Assembly (NCBI GenBank): GCA_023213395.1
Contig: CM041465.1
Coordinates: 218,619,741 to 218,683,740, forward strand
Source of the DNA: Cycas panzhihuaensis
Taxonomy: Eukaryota; Cycadophyta
Direction: 5' to 3'
Length of the DNA: 64,000 bases
A program made the translations under genes and the position numbers. This document shows, one piece after another, positions 46,581-59,388 of this stretch (positions are counted from its first letter, which is position 1; each line of letters starts with the position of its first letter). A model generated the notes under the pieces. The model was not told the DNA's origin. It made no database searches and saw nothing but the letters and a program-made list of their open reading frames with translations.

Positions 46581-47730
46581 GTCATATGTAGAATTTCTTG
46601 AGGAATTTCCCTTTAACAACTTTCTCAAACTCAAGGCCCTCCAAGGTGGCGATCCTATAGGTGTTGTTATTGAGACTCTCAAGAACGACAAAGGGGCCAA
46701 CCCATTTGGGTCTGAATTTAGTCAAGTGGTCATGGAGATATTCCAATTTGAGGACATGGTCCCCGGGATACAAAGGATGAGAACGAAGATATTTATCATA
46801 GGTCCTTTGTGATTGGGCCTTGGATGTAAGGTTAACCTAGTAAGTAGCTAAACATCTCTTATCCAAGGGTTCAAGGTCCAAGAGGCGAGCTTGACAGATC
46901 GACTCCTCATCGATGAGACCTCGAAGGGAAACTTGTAGAGAGGGAATCTCCACTTCCAACGGGAGTACCGCCTCGGTCCCGTAAACTAGGGAGAACGGAG
47001 TCATTCTTGTAGTAGCATGGATAGAGGTGTAGTAAGCCCATAGGGCAGAAGGGAGCTAAAGGTGCCAGTCTCTTTGAGACTGAGTGACTGGTTTCTTTAA
47101 GATGTTAACAAGGGTCTTGTTGAATAACTTGACTTGACCATTCGCCTGGCGGTAATAAGGGGAGGAAGTTTTGTGAGAGATTGTAAACTTCTCATAAAGC
47201 TCATCCATGTCCTTGTTACAAAAAGGGGTTCCATTATCTGTGATCAAGACGTCAGGAATCCTGAAGCAGCAAATGATGTGATGGTAAACGAAAGTAGTTA
47301 TAGTCTTACTAGGAGTAGTAATCAGAGGGATGGCTTCCACACATTTAGTAAAGTATTCTGTGGAAGTCAAGATAAACTTGTGCTACGACGAAGAAGGTAG
47401 GGATATAGCCCCGATGAGGTCTAGACCCCACTAAGCGAAAGGCCATGGAGATACAATAGGATGAAGAGCCTCGGAAGGCACATGGGAAATGTTGGCATGC
47501 TCCTGACATCGTCGATATCTCAAAGCATAGGCATGGACATTCTTAAAGAGGGACGACCAATAGTAACCCACACGGAGGATCCTCTAGGCCATGGACTGGC
47601 CTCCAAAGTGGCCCCTGCAAATGCCATGGTGGCATTCGTGGAGTATCTGGTCCGCTTCGTCAGAGGTGACGCAATGGAGGAGGATCCCATCAAAAGACCT
47701 CTTGTACAATACTTCATCCATGAGGAAGCA
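46581..47730 (-). pseudogene. Element B integrase
   Basis: The zinc-binding region (47520-47640) shows HECHHGICRGHFGG and CRRCQEH. The catalytic core follows: DLIG (first Asp, near 47420), ITDNGTPFCNKD (second Asp, near 47225) and ANGQVKLFNKTLVNIL, where the expected Glu is Lys. The C-terminal frame at 46582-46773 has KFRPKWVGPFVVLESLNNNT, the GPY/F module, and no chromodomain. The Glu to Lys change is what a single G-to-A change would give, and it would abolish strand transfer in this copy. Some stops are present. It sits after RNase H, the gypsy order. Confidence 0.88.
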
Positions 47731-49241
47731 TTACCTAGCTGAGGTCTGGATGCTAGCTCTAACCTTATTACTGGCTTCACAGATCGCCATCGCGGTGAGG
47801 TACCACACGATGTCACCATACCACTCGTTATCAACGAGTGGATGGGAAGGAACGCCCTGAATGGTCAACATAGACTCATCAGGAAGAGAATCGTCAATAG
47901 GGGCATCGAACGTGTTAGGGATAGGGGCATCTACGAGTTGCTCGGCCACTACCATCCCCTTCTTCAATTTCTTGTTAACGATATGAAGATCAAACTCATG
48001 AATAAGGACAGCCCAATGGCCAGCCCTACCTATCAAGTTGGAACGAGTGAGTAGATATCGCAAGGGATCAGATTGGATGATCACCTTGGTAGTGTTACTG
48101 AGCAAGTAGTGTCTAAACTTCTTAGTTGCGTGAACCAAGGAGAGACATTCCTTCTCAGCTGGGGAGTAGTTGAGTTTAGTGGCCACGAGGGTGCAGCTAA
48201 TAAAATAAATGGCTCTCTCAACTCCTGAATCGTCTTCCTGAGCCAACATGGTACCCAAAGACTCATCGGTTACTGAGGTGTAGAGAATGAAAGGCCTATC
48301 GAAGCAAGGAGGCACCAACATTGGAGAGGAAGCAAGGGCTTCCTGAAGTCCTTCGAAGGCTTGTTGGGTCTTACCAGACCAAACAAATGAGGCTCCCTTC
48401 TTCAATAGGTTAGTCAAGGATTTGGTGATCATAGTGAAGTCTGCAAGGAAGCACCTAAGGAAGCCAAGCCTACCTAGAAACGACTTGATCTGTCGTTGAG
48501 TTCTAGGAGGTGGCATATCAAGGATTGCCTTGACTTTATTAGGGTCAATCTGAATTCCTTATTTTGACACAAGAAATCCAAGGAGCTTGCCAAAAATGAT
48601 GGCAAATATACATTTGAGTGGGTTTAAACTTACATGGTACTTGCGGCATCACGTGAAGATAGCCCACAAGTCTGAGGGATAATGGGCTCTAACACATGAG
48701 AGACCCATCATGTCATCCACAAAGACCTCCAATGTGTCATCAATAAGGTCATAGAAGATAAAATGTATCACCCTTTAGTAAGTAGTGCCTACATTTTTTA
48801 AGCTGAAGGGCATTGCCTTATACGTAAAAGTACCCCATGGGGTGGTGAAGGCCATCTTGTAGCGGTCTTCAGGAGAGATTTGAATCTGGTTGTAGCTGGA
48901 GAAGTCATCCATCAAGGATATAAATTCAAACCTAGCGGTTCGATCAATGATCTGATCGATGAAAGGAAGTGGAAAGTTATCTTCAGGATATGCATTGTTG
49001 ATATCACAGAATCAATACATATCTAGATGGCCCCGTTCTTTTTAGAAATGGGAACGATGTTGGACACCCATTTAGGGTAATCGATCGAAGTAATAAACCC
49101 AACATCCAAAAGTTTCTCAACCTCCATCTTGACGGTGGCTGAGAGTTTAGGATGGAGAGGACGTTGCTTCTGGCGCATAGGGCAGGCACCAGGAAGAATA
49201 GTGAGATTATGGATGATGATGAAGGGGTCGATTCCCTTCAT
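47731..49241 (-). pseudogene. Element B reverse transcriptase and gypsy RNase H
   Basis: RT opens at 49023-49241 with KLLDVGFITSIDYPKWVSNI and VPISKKNG. Then come DDFSSYNQI (near 48905), ALTTPWG/FTTPWGT and FVDDM, the catalytic motif (near 48705-48720). The thumb and connection are MPPPRTQRQIKSFLGRLGFL (from 48516). Gypsy RNase H (48315-47980) shows ILYTSVTDESLGTMLAQ, NYSPAEKECLSLVHA and TKVIIQSDPLRYLL; the first catalytic Asp reads Thr or Ser. A long open frame (47731-48516, 261 residues) survives. RT and RNase H together copy the element RNA to DNA. Confidence 0.9.
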
Positions 49242-50190
49242 GTCAGAATAATCCCATACAAAGACATCCTGAAACTCTTAGAACAAAAGGGAATATTCCC
49301 TTACCTTATTAAGAGAGCATGCTGCCCCTACCTTAATGACCTTGCCCGAGGCTAGGACTATGTCCTGGGTCACCCCCATGCACATGGCATTCCCCTCCTC
49401 AAAATGAAGAGGGGCAAGGTCAACAGGAAGAGATGGAACAGGGGATGGAATTAGGTCAGTGAGAGTGGACCCAATTGCCAAGACCTTTTGGTGGCCAAGC
49501 CTATGATGACCAGAAGGAAAGTTGGGCACGGAGCCTGCTAAGTGCTCAAGCAAGGCCTTATCATCTTCGAAGTAATCCACCCCATGGATAACCTTACTTC
49601 GAATAGACGAGGTGCTAGAGGAAGTGGGAGCAACGGGACCATGGTGGTCAACAGGTTGCCCAACATCCCCAAAAGATTCTACGGGAGAGTCGGGAAGGGG
49701 CTCCTCGTAAGGAGCAAAAGGAAGTTCCTCGAGGCCACCACCCGCGGGGAGTGATGGAGAGGAAGAGTCAATGACCTATGGGTCAATGCATACAATGACA
49801 TGTGCCACAAGAGGATGACTGGTCTCTCCAATAAGAGGAGTTCTAAGTTGGGACCCAGAACAGGAAGGGTGCCTCCTACTAGTACGGAGGAAGGAGATAG
49901 GGTGAGGAAAGTCCTCATCCTCGCCATGGGACTCGTCATCACTAAACAAGGCAAGGTACCTATAGCTCTCGACACCGATAGGAGCAAAGTGAGTAAGACC
50001 AGAGGAAGAAGATGTAGGATCTTCTTCGAGATGGGATGAATTGGGTATGCTGATGGAGCAAGCCGAGGCGTGAGTAAAAGGGACTTTATCCCCCTTCGTA
50101 TGGCCATGGCTTGCTTGGTTGGTAGGATGAGTTTGTTTGACAGGTGGGCGTTTGCGGGAAACAACCCTCATTCATCCATCATGAACAAAC
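49242..50190 (-). pseudogene. Element B protease-RT linker
   Basis: Acidic, Ser/Pro-rich frames (49278-49580 and 49776-50171) with the FAPIGVESYRYLALFSDDES block shared with element A. No enzymatic motif; it links protease to RT in the polyprotein. Confidence 0.65.
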
Positions 50191-50951
50191 TTGAGTTGCC
50201 CCCAGTGGGTCGAACACACGGCTCTCATTTGATCGAGCCATGGTCAACCCAAGAGAAGATTGTAGTCAATGTCAACGTCAAGGACTACAATATCAGCAAG
50301 GATAGTCTTGCCCTTGAGCATGAGCGGGATCGAAACAGATCCCAATGGAGTCTTTTCGCTACCATCGTAGCCTTGGCATCGCCATGGAATGGGTTCCAAG
50401 GTGGAAATGTCAAGCTCTTGCATAATGCGCAAGGGCATGACATTAACGGAAGAACCATTATTAATGATGGTCCTTCGCAAGGTACAGTCTAGTGTATCGA
50501 TAGTGATGGTGAAAGGGAAGTTCCATTCGCGTTCCCTTTCACAAGTGAGAGGAAGGTCTTTAGGGTCAAAAGAAATGACGAGCTCATGGCTTTGGGCAAT
50601 ACCTAAAGCGTGAATGGGTGCATCACCCAACCCTAAAGCTTCCAAAAGGAGTGTCTGTTGTTCGGGACAACTTCTCAAGATGTCCATGACGGACATCTCA
50701 GTGGCCATGGTACGAAGCTCATCAATGACAGAAAAGGCCTTCCCCTTCATTGTGAATTGAGGAAGGGATCTCTTGAAATCATAGCGACCTGGATGAATGG
50801 GAATAGTCTTGGGAAGTAATGGGACTTCCAGAAGGGAGGTTTCTAGAAGAGGATCAGAGTGTGGAACAGAAGAAGAGGCATCGGCTGCCTCTTTAGCGAC
50901 TTGAGACCGAGTTAGGACATATAAGGGGGTGGCCTCAGGCATTTGAATCAC
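50191..50951 (-). pseudogene. Element B retropepsin-like protease
   Basis: A 235-residue minus frame. Residues 1-150 are a leader (VLTRSQVAKEAADASSS, LPKTIPIHPGRYDFKRSLP, LLLEALGLGDAPIHALG). The protease follows: LDCTLRRTIINNGSSVNVMP, where the usual catalytic DxGS Asp reads Asn, and VDIDYNLLLG at the end, interrupted before PWLDQ. The protein would cut the Gag-Pol polyprotein; the Asp change makes this copy inactive. The position between gag and RT is as expected. Confidence 0.82.
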
Positions 50952-53276
50952 CTTCTTTCCCTTATTCTGGGGCTACGAAGGTGAGGGAGTAAGATGGTTG
51001 GGGGAACGCGAGGAAAAAGATGAATCCCGGGCACCCTTCCCTTTATCGCGTGAAAGACGGTAATTCAGAGATCTTCCCCAGTTCCAGTTATTTTTGGGTT
51101 GAGCATTACGATCATGCTCCCCTTGCTTAGGGAACAAATCCTTGTGGATTAGTTGGTCTAGGTTTTGCCTTGAGGCCCATTTAGGAGATGAGTCACATTA
51201 TGGGGCATCCCTAGGATGTTGAGCCCTACAATGTGAGTTGTCATGGAAACACTTCCCATGAATGGAACACCACTTCTTCTCAAGCGAGGAGTCTGGCTTC
51301 CTTGCTTGGGAGGATTGGGTGTTACCACCCTTAAGGAGAGTAGCTTGAGTAACTTATTGGATTTGTTTATTGGAAGTGGGTGATGAAGGGGCTTGTAGTT
51401 TAAGTTCCTTCATCGTACATTCAAATGAACGTATGGTAGAAGTGAGCAGGTGTAGGGTCTTCTCAGTCAGATGAGAAGAGGACCTAGTGGATTATTGTGG
51501 TTTGGTCTCCTTGGTTTGGGGTGGTACCTCACGTCATTGTGAGGGCTTAAGAGGCTTTTTAAGTCCAACCTGGATCTCAATAGCCTCAAGTGCTAAACAC
51601 TTTGTGATGGTGAAATCACACGTGGTTGCCCCCATCTTAAGGACTTCCATATGGACTTCTGGGTGAAGTGCATTAACGAAGAGATCCCTCTTCAATTCCT
51701 CAGGCAAAGTAGCCTTACTGGAATGGAGGAGGTCATGAAATTACCGCACAAAGTCACGATTCATCTCATCATGACCTTATTTAAGTGAAAGAAGGGATTT
51801 CATTCCACTTTTGAATGGGTAAGCTACATCAAAATAGTTGATGAATTCGTCCACAAGTTGTTGGAACGAGAAAATGGAATGGGCAGATAGGCGATAAAAC
51901 CATTTAAGGGCATCTCCCTTGTAAAGAACATGGAAATAATTTCATTAGTATGTGATCATAGGCCTAGTAATTAATGCACACCATAGAGAAACTACGAACG
52001 TGCTCTGCTAGATCCTGTGATGAAGTTCTATCAAACTTAGGAACTTCAGGAGGATGAGGCGGCAAATTGGTTCTTAACGCCTCAATAGATAATGGTGTCG
52101 ATCTATAATCCATGAAGGGACGTGCCTTTGTTCGGCAAATGATGTAGAAGGTAGTAGACAAGGAACGGATGAGGGTGGTAGGCCCATCCCCCCTTGATGA
52201 AATCTCCCTTGTTGAAAAGGGACTTGGGGGTACAGCAAGGGGACTTAGGGGTAAGTGCCTTGAAAGGAAGTTGGGTTTCCTTGCAAAGGTTCAGCATAAG
52301 GAGCTACGCAGGATGGTGGAAAGGAATGGTGAGTAACTAGGTTTTGTCTATATAGGTCCCCTTTAGGTGACGTAACCCCATATGGATGTAACGGGTCCAC
52401 CCTATAAGCTGGAATATGATTCCCTTTACCGTGCCCCTAAGGCTGAGAGGTATAGCCTGGAGGTACGTAAAGAGAAGGATTATTAGGTTGGTTTTGAATA
52501 TACATGGGGACGGATCCCACATGGTTAGTAGTAGGGGTGTTAGTAGGACCTCTAGGCCTACTAAGAAATGCATGCACTATGTTAGGAAGTGGCATGTTGG
52601 CTTGATTAGGAAAAGGTATGCTAACCCCAAGCTGGGAGAAAGACATACCACGAGAGGGTCCCGAAGAGCTAAGACCATGATGAGGAATAGAAGGTATGAT
52701 AGACATCTCTAAGGTAGACGTAGGGATAGAGCGAGATAAATGTGTAGGCACAAAGGGGTTACTTGTTGTGGGAGGTGTAGATGCAGATGAAGATGGTAGG
52801 ACATGCGTGGATGAGGAGGATGCCCCACCACGTAAGACATCTTCAAACCATCTAGGACGTGATTGAAGACGAGAAGCCCAAAAGCACTCGTTAAGGGCTT
52901 CAACCACGCCAGCAGGAGGGGTATCTATGTGATCGTAGGAGGTAGATGAGACCTTGAATGAAGTAGACCCCTCAGGGCACTCCTCATAAGAATCACCAAC
53001 TGGGTGGTGAATCTCAAGAGGAGATGGACCTTCTGCTTCATGAGTAGAAGGGTGGGCATCAAGTGGGTGATGTTGATCATCCGGATAGTAAATAAGATCG
53101 TCACCCTCTTGTGCAGATCCTGAAATGGAGGTGGAAAAATCATGAGCTCCTAAAGCAAAGGCATGATAAGCCCAGTCTGAAGGGTATCCTTCCATGGTCA
53201 AATTAGGATATGACATTTATGCAGGGTCTTCTAACAATGGAGGCAAACCATGTAGGCGACGTGAGAAACGTCGCAT
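50952..53276 (-). pseudogene. Element B gag
   Basis: The likely start at 53276 gives MRRFSRRLHGLPPLLED, matching element A at 7966. A 259-residue open stretch (52437-53216) is Ser/Pro-rich with MEGYPSDWAYHAFALGAHDF. Downstream, the capsid-like part shows PLSIEALRTNLPPHPPEVPK, FDRTSSQDLAEHVRSFSMV (51964-52161) and LMKLFPCSLQG. A CHHC-type knuckle, IHGKCFHDNSHC, is near 51240-51270. Stops are frequent at former Gln and Trp codons. Gag builds the particle. The N-terminal Ser/Pro-rich region is longer than in compact gypsy elements. Confidence 0.8.
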
Positions 53277-53423
53277 ACAAAACTTACCACTATGTTAGAA
53301 GAGGGAAACAAGAATGCAAAGTATGTGTTGGGCCTGCCCAACGAAAGAAATGAGTGGAGAAGACCACTAAAAGATAACAGTACCAACAGGAAGGGATAGG
53401 AACTAACTCCCTTACTGGCGGGT

Positions 53424-53440
53424 CCCCAGTATGGTCGCCA
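53424..53440 (-). other. Primer-binding site of element B
   Basis: The minus strand reads TGGCGACCATACTGGGG, one base inside the 5' LTR. It is nearly identical to the site of element A. Confidence 0.8.
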
Positions 53441-53441
53441 C

Positions 53442-56186
53442 TGGACGTGCATCTATGGGATAGTCACTATGCTCAATAGGAGTGATGGTGGTCAACAATG
53501 ATGTTGAAGGTGTGGGCAAGAACCTACAAGCAAAGAGAGCACCATGCAGGGTGCCCCATGCACCAGAGCGTGAGTTTAGGACCTGTGAATGGCACCCAAC
53601 TACCTTAAATTAGCCCTTAATCTAGAAGAGAGAGTGCATACAGGGGTTAGCCTGGATGGTCTCGAGAGGAAGGTCCTCCCACCCTTGGATGGCTGTAAGG
53701 GAAGAAGAGAAATCCTTAAAGGGTTTCCTTGTGATGCAGGGAAACGAATGTGAATGGAGTAAGGGAAGACCTACGATGTAAGTGGGTCTCCCTTGGCTAT
53801 TTGGTCAATGCAAATAGAACCAAGAGAGAGTGAGAGAGGGGTACTTAAGCCAAGTCTTCCTTTAACAACTAATGGGATAAAAGGAAAGGAAAGAACAAGT
53901 GTTATGGGTGCAAGCAAGCAATGCCAAATGGAATACACCTAAAGGGTATGTTTGGATTGGTAGGAAGAGGAAGAGGAAAGGAAGGGGGTTCCTATGACAT
54001 CCTTTTCCTATATGAGATAAGAATATGATATATAAGTGCAAATGATCAATTCTATTTACCTATTCACTTTCGTGTGATCTATTTAGCTAGAGAATAGATT
54101 TAAATAAAAGCAAAAGGGGAAATGGAGGGATAAAGAGATAGGTGTGCATACCCAGGAGGTGTAGCAGTTGACGGGAGACCTCACCCACACGCAACACACA
54201 CCCTCACGCCAATCGATGGATGTGCGACCAAGATCAATGTGAAGGACGGGGGCTTCCTTACCTTCCCCTTGTGAAAAGAAAGCAGAACAAAAGGAAGCGA
54301 ATGGAATGAAAGAAAGGAAAAGAGGATAAAGTCTACCCGGGTTTGGAGGCCTTTTCCTTTCATACAAAATCACTTCAACTTGCACATACAAGAGCTTGTC
54401 CCTTCCAAGAAGGGGCTGTGAAGAGAGCTATATATATATATACAAATGTATGTGATGTATATATCAAGTTATTATATCGAGTTAGGAAAAATACTGCTGC
54501 AAATAACTCTAAATCTCTCTCAAATAAAACATGCACATCAAGCAAGAAGAAGTGAAGGGAAGCCTCAGGATGGCCAAACCCTCTGATAGGTTCTCCACAT
54601 AGCCCTTTAGCACAACAAGGTAGGGATAAAAGGCAACTTATGACAGCTGAGAAGCATGAGGATGAGTGTAGCAAAGTGTTGGAGAGGTATTAAGGCGATG
54701 GAGTTGCTACAAGCAGCAATCCAGCATACAAACCCTTACCAAGATTTTCAAGGGATACCAAGCAACATTAGGGACATACTGGGGGTCCAAATGAGAGGCG
54801 TGTAGGCCTGGTATCAGTGTAGCAAGGGCTGCACACGCTGATAATCTAGCGCAGGCCTAAGGTTCACCTTCTCCTAATTAACCCAAGAGAAGCATGGGAG
54901 CAGGAGAAGAAAGGTGGGAAGGGGGTCACCCTTGGAGAGTAGGCCTAAGTGGGGTTGCCCTATCTTACTCCCTTCACCCAACCTTTATGGATCTTCTCCT
55001 GTTGCTTCCTTAAGGAAAACTAATGGAGGAAAGGTGAGAACTTGGAAATACAAGGCCAAACTCAATGGAGACAATGTTTACTACAGTCAAGCAGGAAAAA
55101 AGCAAGCACACAAACTAGAAAATGAGTCTAACATGGAGATAACACACAATAAATTCTGAAAAAAAGGGTCTTAAGTACCTGCTGGGCTGAGTTTAGGGAA
55201 GGTTTGCCCCTGCAACCAGCGAAGGAGGAGGATTCCTGCAGGGTTTTACAGGAGGTAACCCTAGGGATGGTCATAGGAGACACTTGCTGGGGTAAATTGG
55301 AAGAGAACCACACCCAAACTTGCTTAAGAATGCCTAGAGAGAAGCTTCCCACCATGGAGAAGGGCCGTTGCAGGCGGATCCTGGACTAGAGCTTCAGGAA
55401 ATGCAGGCCTGCAGATGCACCTGTGGAACGAACAAAGACAGAGCAAAAACTGCAGCAGGAAATAGTTAAGTTGGAGAACCAAAAAGATCCAAGAGAGCTA
55501 AAATGATGATAGTTTTAGGATTTATACCTATCCCAACCCTAAACAAGCAAATAGGGCTGAGCTGGGTGCGAGGCCACATGGCAATTCCGTGGAAAAAAAT
55601 GAGAATTGCCACAGCAGTTTTAAAAAATAACTTGCAACAATCGCACCGCAGTAAACTTCACGGTACTGCTAAGTTTACAGTGGTGCAGGACCAGAAAGCT
55701 AGAATGGCAATAATCTAGGTTCTGGCAGCCTTAGAAGGTGATGTGGCAGGCTTGGGAGGGGTTGGCCCCCCTGTCCAGGTGGCTAGTACAGTCCAGAAGG
55801 CATGTGAACAAGGCCAAGAGAGGCATCAAAGGCTAAAGGTCCCAGAAACGGCATGGTAAGAACTCAAAATCAGGGCATGAACGGGTCATACAAATCAAAT
55901 GAGGCTTGAATCGATGTGGAGATAGCGCGGAGGGTTGTAGAGTACCATGGGGATGCCTACCTTATAGAAAGGTAGGTCACGTTGGGTCGTCATAGGCTCA
56001 CAATACAACAAGCAGCATGACCACGCAGCAAATGCAAAGTGATCATGCAAATGAAGCAAGCAGTCATGCAATGAGGCAATACTTCTGTCGACCTTTCCAA
56101 AGAAATAGTAAAAGTGAAAAGGAAGAAGCATACCTAAGCTTACCTGAGTCAACCTGTCTGTATCCATTCCCGATAGACGGGAAACA
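53442..56186 (-). repeat. Element B 5' LTR (right)
   Basis: 2.75 kb, begins TGGACGTGC and ends GGGAAACA. It contains the LTR hairpin near 55639-55686 (arms CACCGCAGTAAACTT and AAGTTTACAGTGGTG). It is followed by CCTTC, the partner of TCTTC at the other end. Confidence 0.93.
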
Positions 56187-56966
56187 CCTTCTTCTCTAGG
56201 TATATCAGAAGTGTCTAATTGTTCCCCTTCTCTATCCTTTTTCACTTCCCTAGGGCAGTTTTTAGGGATATGGCCAAATCTCTTATATGTTGGGCACTTT
56301 ATATTCTCAAGCTCATAAATTATGTCATGGTCCTTACTCTAGTCATCCGCCTCCATCCTTACCTGTTCTAGAAGAGGTTTATCTAATCTTGCTAGCATGC
56401 AAAATATCGCATTAATAAGCCTACCTTTATTCTTTGTGGCTAAATCAATAGCCAGTAGGGGTCCTATGGCTTTCACCAACCCCTTGATTACATCCATATC
56501 CCATACTTCAAGTAGAAACCCAAGTAATTAAACCCACATTGGAACTTGTTTTATGGAGGAAACAGACATATCAAAGTTTGAGTGCCACTTTTTTATAAAC
56601 ATTGCTTTCCTTTCCATGATCCAAGGATATTTCATTAAAATATTTACCATGTCTTCTTGGTTCAGGAATTTAAAGAAGACATAGCCTCTAGGGAGAGCCA
56701 TTACCTCCATAAGGCTCTTAGGTTTCCACCTATTTCCTTATCAGATCTAAACTTGGTCATGGCCTAGAGAATCACGCCACAAGGTTGTTATCCCAATATC
56801 TTTCAATATGGTAAGATAGTCTCTTAGGTATAGGAATTTCAATTATATCTTCCTCAAATATAGGGTTTATATTAAAACTTTTTATTTATTTGTTTCTAAG
56901 GGCTTGCAGGTAGGTCTTCCTACAAGAAGCATTATGGACTTGATTATTTAGGTCATTATCAGCCAT
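56187..56966 (-). pseudogene. LINE ORF1 N-terminal part
   Basis: Probable start at 56966 (MADND). The best-preserved part is the DUF4283-type nucleic-acid-binding region at 56528-56710: LPRGYVFFKFLNQEDMVNIL and MKYPWIMERKAMFIKKWHSN. A zinc knuckle follows near 56230-56300, KCPTYKRFGHIPKNCP, in which the second Cys is Tyr. The frame runs to the element B border and resumes at 39016. ORF1 proteins coat the LINE RNA. Stops are common. Confidence 0.85.
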
Positions 56967-57600
56967 TTCATATATTACAGAAAAAATTAATTCGTAAATA
57001 TAGCACGAATCTAGGGCATGCGCAATATTACCTTCTATCTATGTTTCTAGTGTGAAGTGCATGCCCAAAACTTCATATATTCCTTCCAATAAGTACCTTA
57101 TTATCTAGCCACTCCTCGAATAGGACTCAATCTATTCATTTGTCCATGCTCTGGCTAGCCCTACCATTCCCTGGCTTGGAGGGAAGTCATTAAACAACCT
57201 ATAGGGCAATATGAAGATAAAGCAAGTATTGAAAGCCACCTCCCGTCTTGCCAATTTGTTGGAGTCTACATTGCTTCTCATTACCATACTTAGCACCCCT
57301 TCACTAAATCTACTCTAGAGCTAGCTCCATGAGAGAGATATGAGCCATCGCTTTGCTAGTTAGTGCCCTCTATAATGCCTAGTATTCCTCTATCCATTCC
57401 TTGTAAGAATAGAATCAACACAAGAGTGAGGCTCCATGTCTTAGATCGATTAGGGCTCTCCCCCACCCCACCCCTCTCGCAAATCACCCAAGTCAAACGA
57501 CACCCTAGCCACCTCCAATCCCATCAAAATAGTTCCTCCTTCACGCAACATCTCCAACAGCTAATACTTGCCAAAAAATCCTGTTACAAGGCTGGTATAA
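56967..57600 (-). other. LINE 5' region
   Basis: Sequence upstream of ORF1, non-coding, probably the 5' UTR of the LINE. The exact 5' end is not visible. Confidence 0.45.
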
Positions 57601-57935
57601 TTATCTTATTGATTTAGGATTATCTTGATTAATGTTTTAGGTTAAATATTAATTTTAAAGTGATGTTTCTTACAAACAAGGGTTCTTTTTAATAATAAAA
57701 GCTAAAAAAAGAAAGGAAATGTAAAACTTGAAAGGAAATTAAAGAGTTTAGAGAGCTTTCTTAAAGGGTTAACTCCAAGAAGATCTGCATCAACCTCCAA
57801 AGAGAACACCTATAATAACCAACCACAAGCACTTTATTAGCCCAAAAAGTAGATTAAAATAGCTCACTAATAATCAACAATAGTATATAGTAATAAAATA
57901 TCTTATAAAAAATTTAATTTAAGCCTTCAAGTGAT
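57601..57935. other. AT-rich spacer
   Basis: No feature seen apart from its right end, which supplies the target duplication of the SINE. Confidence 0.4.
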
Positions 57936-57948
57936 GAGAAAAAGCTCA

Positions 57949-58254
57949 GAGCCTCATGGGGCTAAGTGGATTGGTAAGTTGTGGCAATTACCAAGAGAGA
58001 TACCTAGGTTCAAAACCTCTGAGTGCAAGGCACTTCACAGGGAAGTCATCTAACCGACGTCTACTACTGCAAAGATAATAGACCAACCAAATACTGTTGA
58101 GTGTGCGCCACTTATACGATGGTAGTATGTACTCTAAAAATGCCCAATACAAAGGTGGTATGAAAACTTGGACCCTGGGGGTCCCCCTTCCTTTGGATTA
58201 TTGTACTAAGGTGAGGCTAGAGGTTCTCCTCTAGATATCAATTATAAAAAAAAA
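57949..58254 (+). mobile_element. tRNA-derived SINE with 13 bp target duplication
   Basis: An A-box-like GGGCTAAGTGG (57958) and a B-box-like GGTTCAAAACC (58010) are spaced as in a tRNA-derived polymerase III promoter. The body of about 300 bp ends in a short A tail (58245-58254). GAGAAAAAGCTCA before it and GAGAGAAAGCTCA after it match at 12 of 13 bases. No family name is assigned. Confidence 0.75.
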
Positions 58255-58270
58255 GTTGAGAGAAAGCTCA

Positions 58271-59376
58271 AGAATGCTAAAAAAATTATCTAAATTTAGT
58301 AGCCTAGAACTCTTGTAAAATGAACTCAAATCAAGCTCAAACTAGCTTTAAACTATAACCCTCTAAGTTGTCTTTCCAACTGTTTAAACGACACCTAATT
58401 CTAACTCCTGGTTAGAAAGTTATGAAAGAAGTTATAACATGTACTCTTATGAGCTAAAAAAATTAAAGATTACGCTTAAGCCCCCTTGAATCTTAAACCA
58501 CAATCACCAAACTACAACATATAACCATCTTTTGGAGTGTTAAGGGGGTTGCAGACTTCAAATCACAATGAAATATGACCTAAACTTTTTGCAAAATCAA
58601 AAAATATAAAAAAAAATTAAGTTCTTTTAAGATTGACCCATTTATGCTAAAAATATGATTATATAGGTGCTCAATGTGACTAGATTAGAGCCCCTTTTAA
58701 CTGAATTTGAATCAAAAAGTGAAATTCAACTTAATATAACTTAACTTAATCAAAAATAAAGTTAAAAGATGTCAAAAAATGATTAAAAGGAATGTTGTGA
58801 AGCTCCACAGCCTGCACATAGAGATTGGGAAACTTTTGGCATGAATAAAATCTCAAAATCAAATGTGCTTATTAGGAATCCCTTACAATATTGTGGAACC
58901 TACATTTAGGTTGTTTTAAAGCTCCACTAATGAGAAATGACATCAAACAAAGTCACGGTTACTCATGGAGGTCATACGAACATTTGGGGTTGCAAATAGC
59001 CAAAAGAACTTAGTAAACTCCATGAAACTACCTTCACTAAGGTCTTAACAACCTCATAGGACTGCTAGAATTGACAAAACTTCATTTAGAGGTAAGATAT
59101 GGCCTGCATGAATGAGTTAGGGTTGAAAAATTTGCCAAAATGGAGTCATTTCAACCAAAGTTGGAACCATAAGTTGTGTGTTCTGCAATAAGCTTAAAAT
59201 TCAACAAATACACACTGATATGATCTAAAATCACTATTAGTGGCTTTAAATTGACTGGAGGCCACCTAATGTTGAGAAAAAACTTGAAAAAACATAGTAA
59301 CGGGGTACTATTATGGGTAAAAAGACTTTTGTTTCTCATTTGTTCCTAAATGAAATAACAAACATAGCATGTAATG
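58271..59376. other. AT-rich non-coding region left of a copia primer site
   Basis: By position this would be the leader of the minus-strand copia whose 5' LTR starts at 59389. No gag or pol motif was found. Confidence 0.4.
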
Positions 59377-59388
59377 GCTCTGATACCA
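59377..59388 (-). other. PBS, initiator tRNA-Met type
   Basis: The minus strand reads TGGTATCAGAGC exactly, immediately beside the LTR-like repeat at 59389. Confidence 0.85.

Noticed and set aside
50070-50492. 140-residue plus-strand frame
   Set aside because: It is the shadow of the protease and linker of element B, which match known domains on the minus strand.
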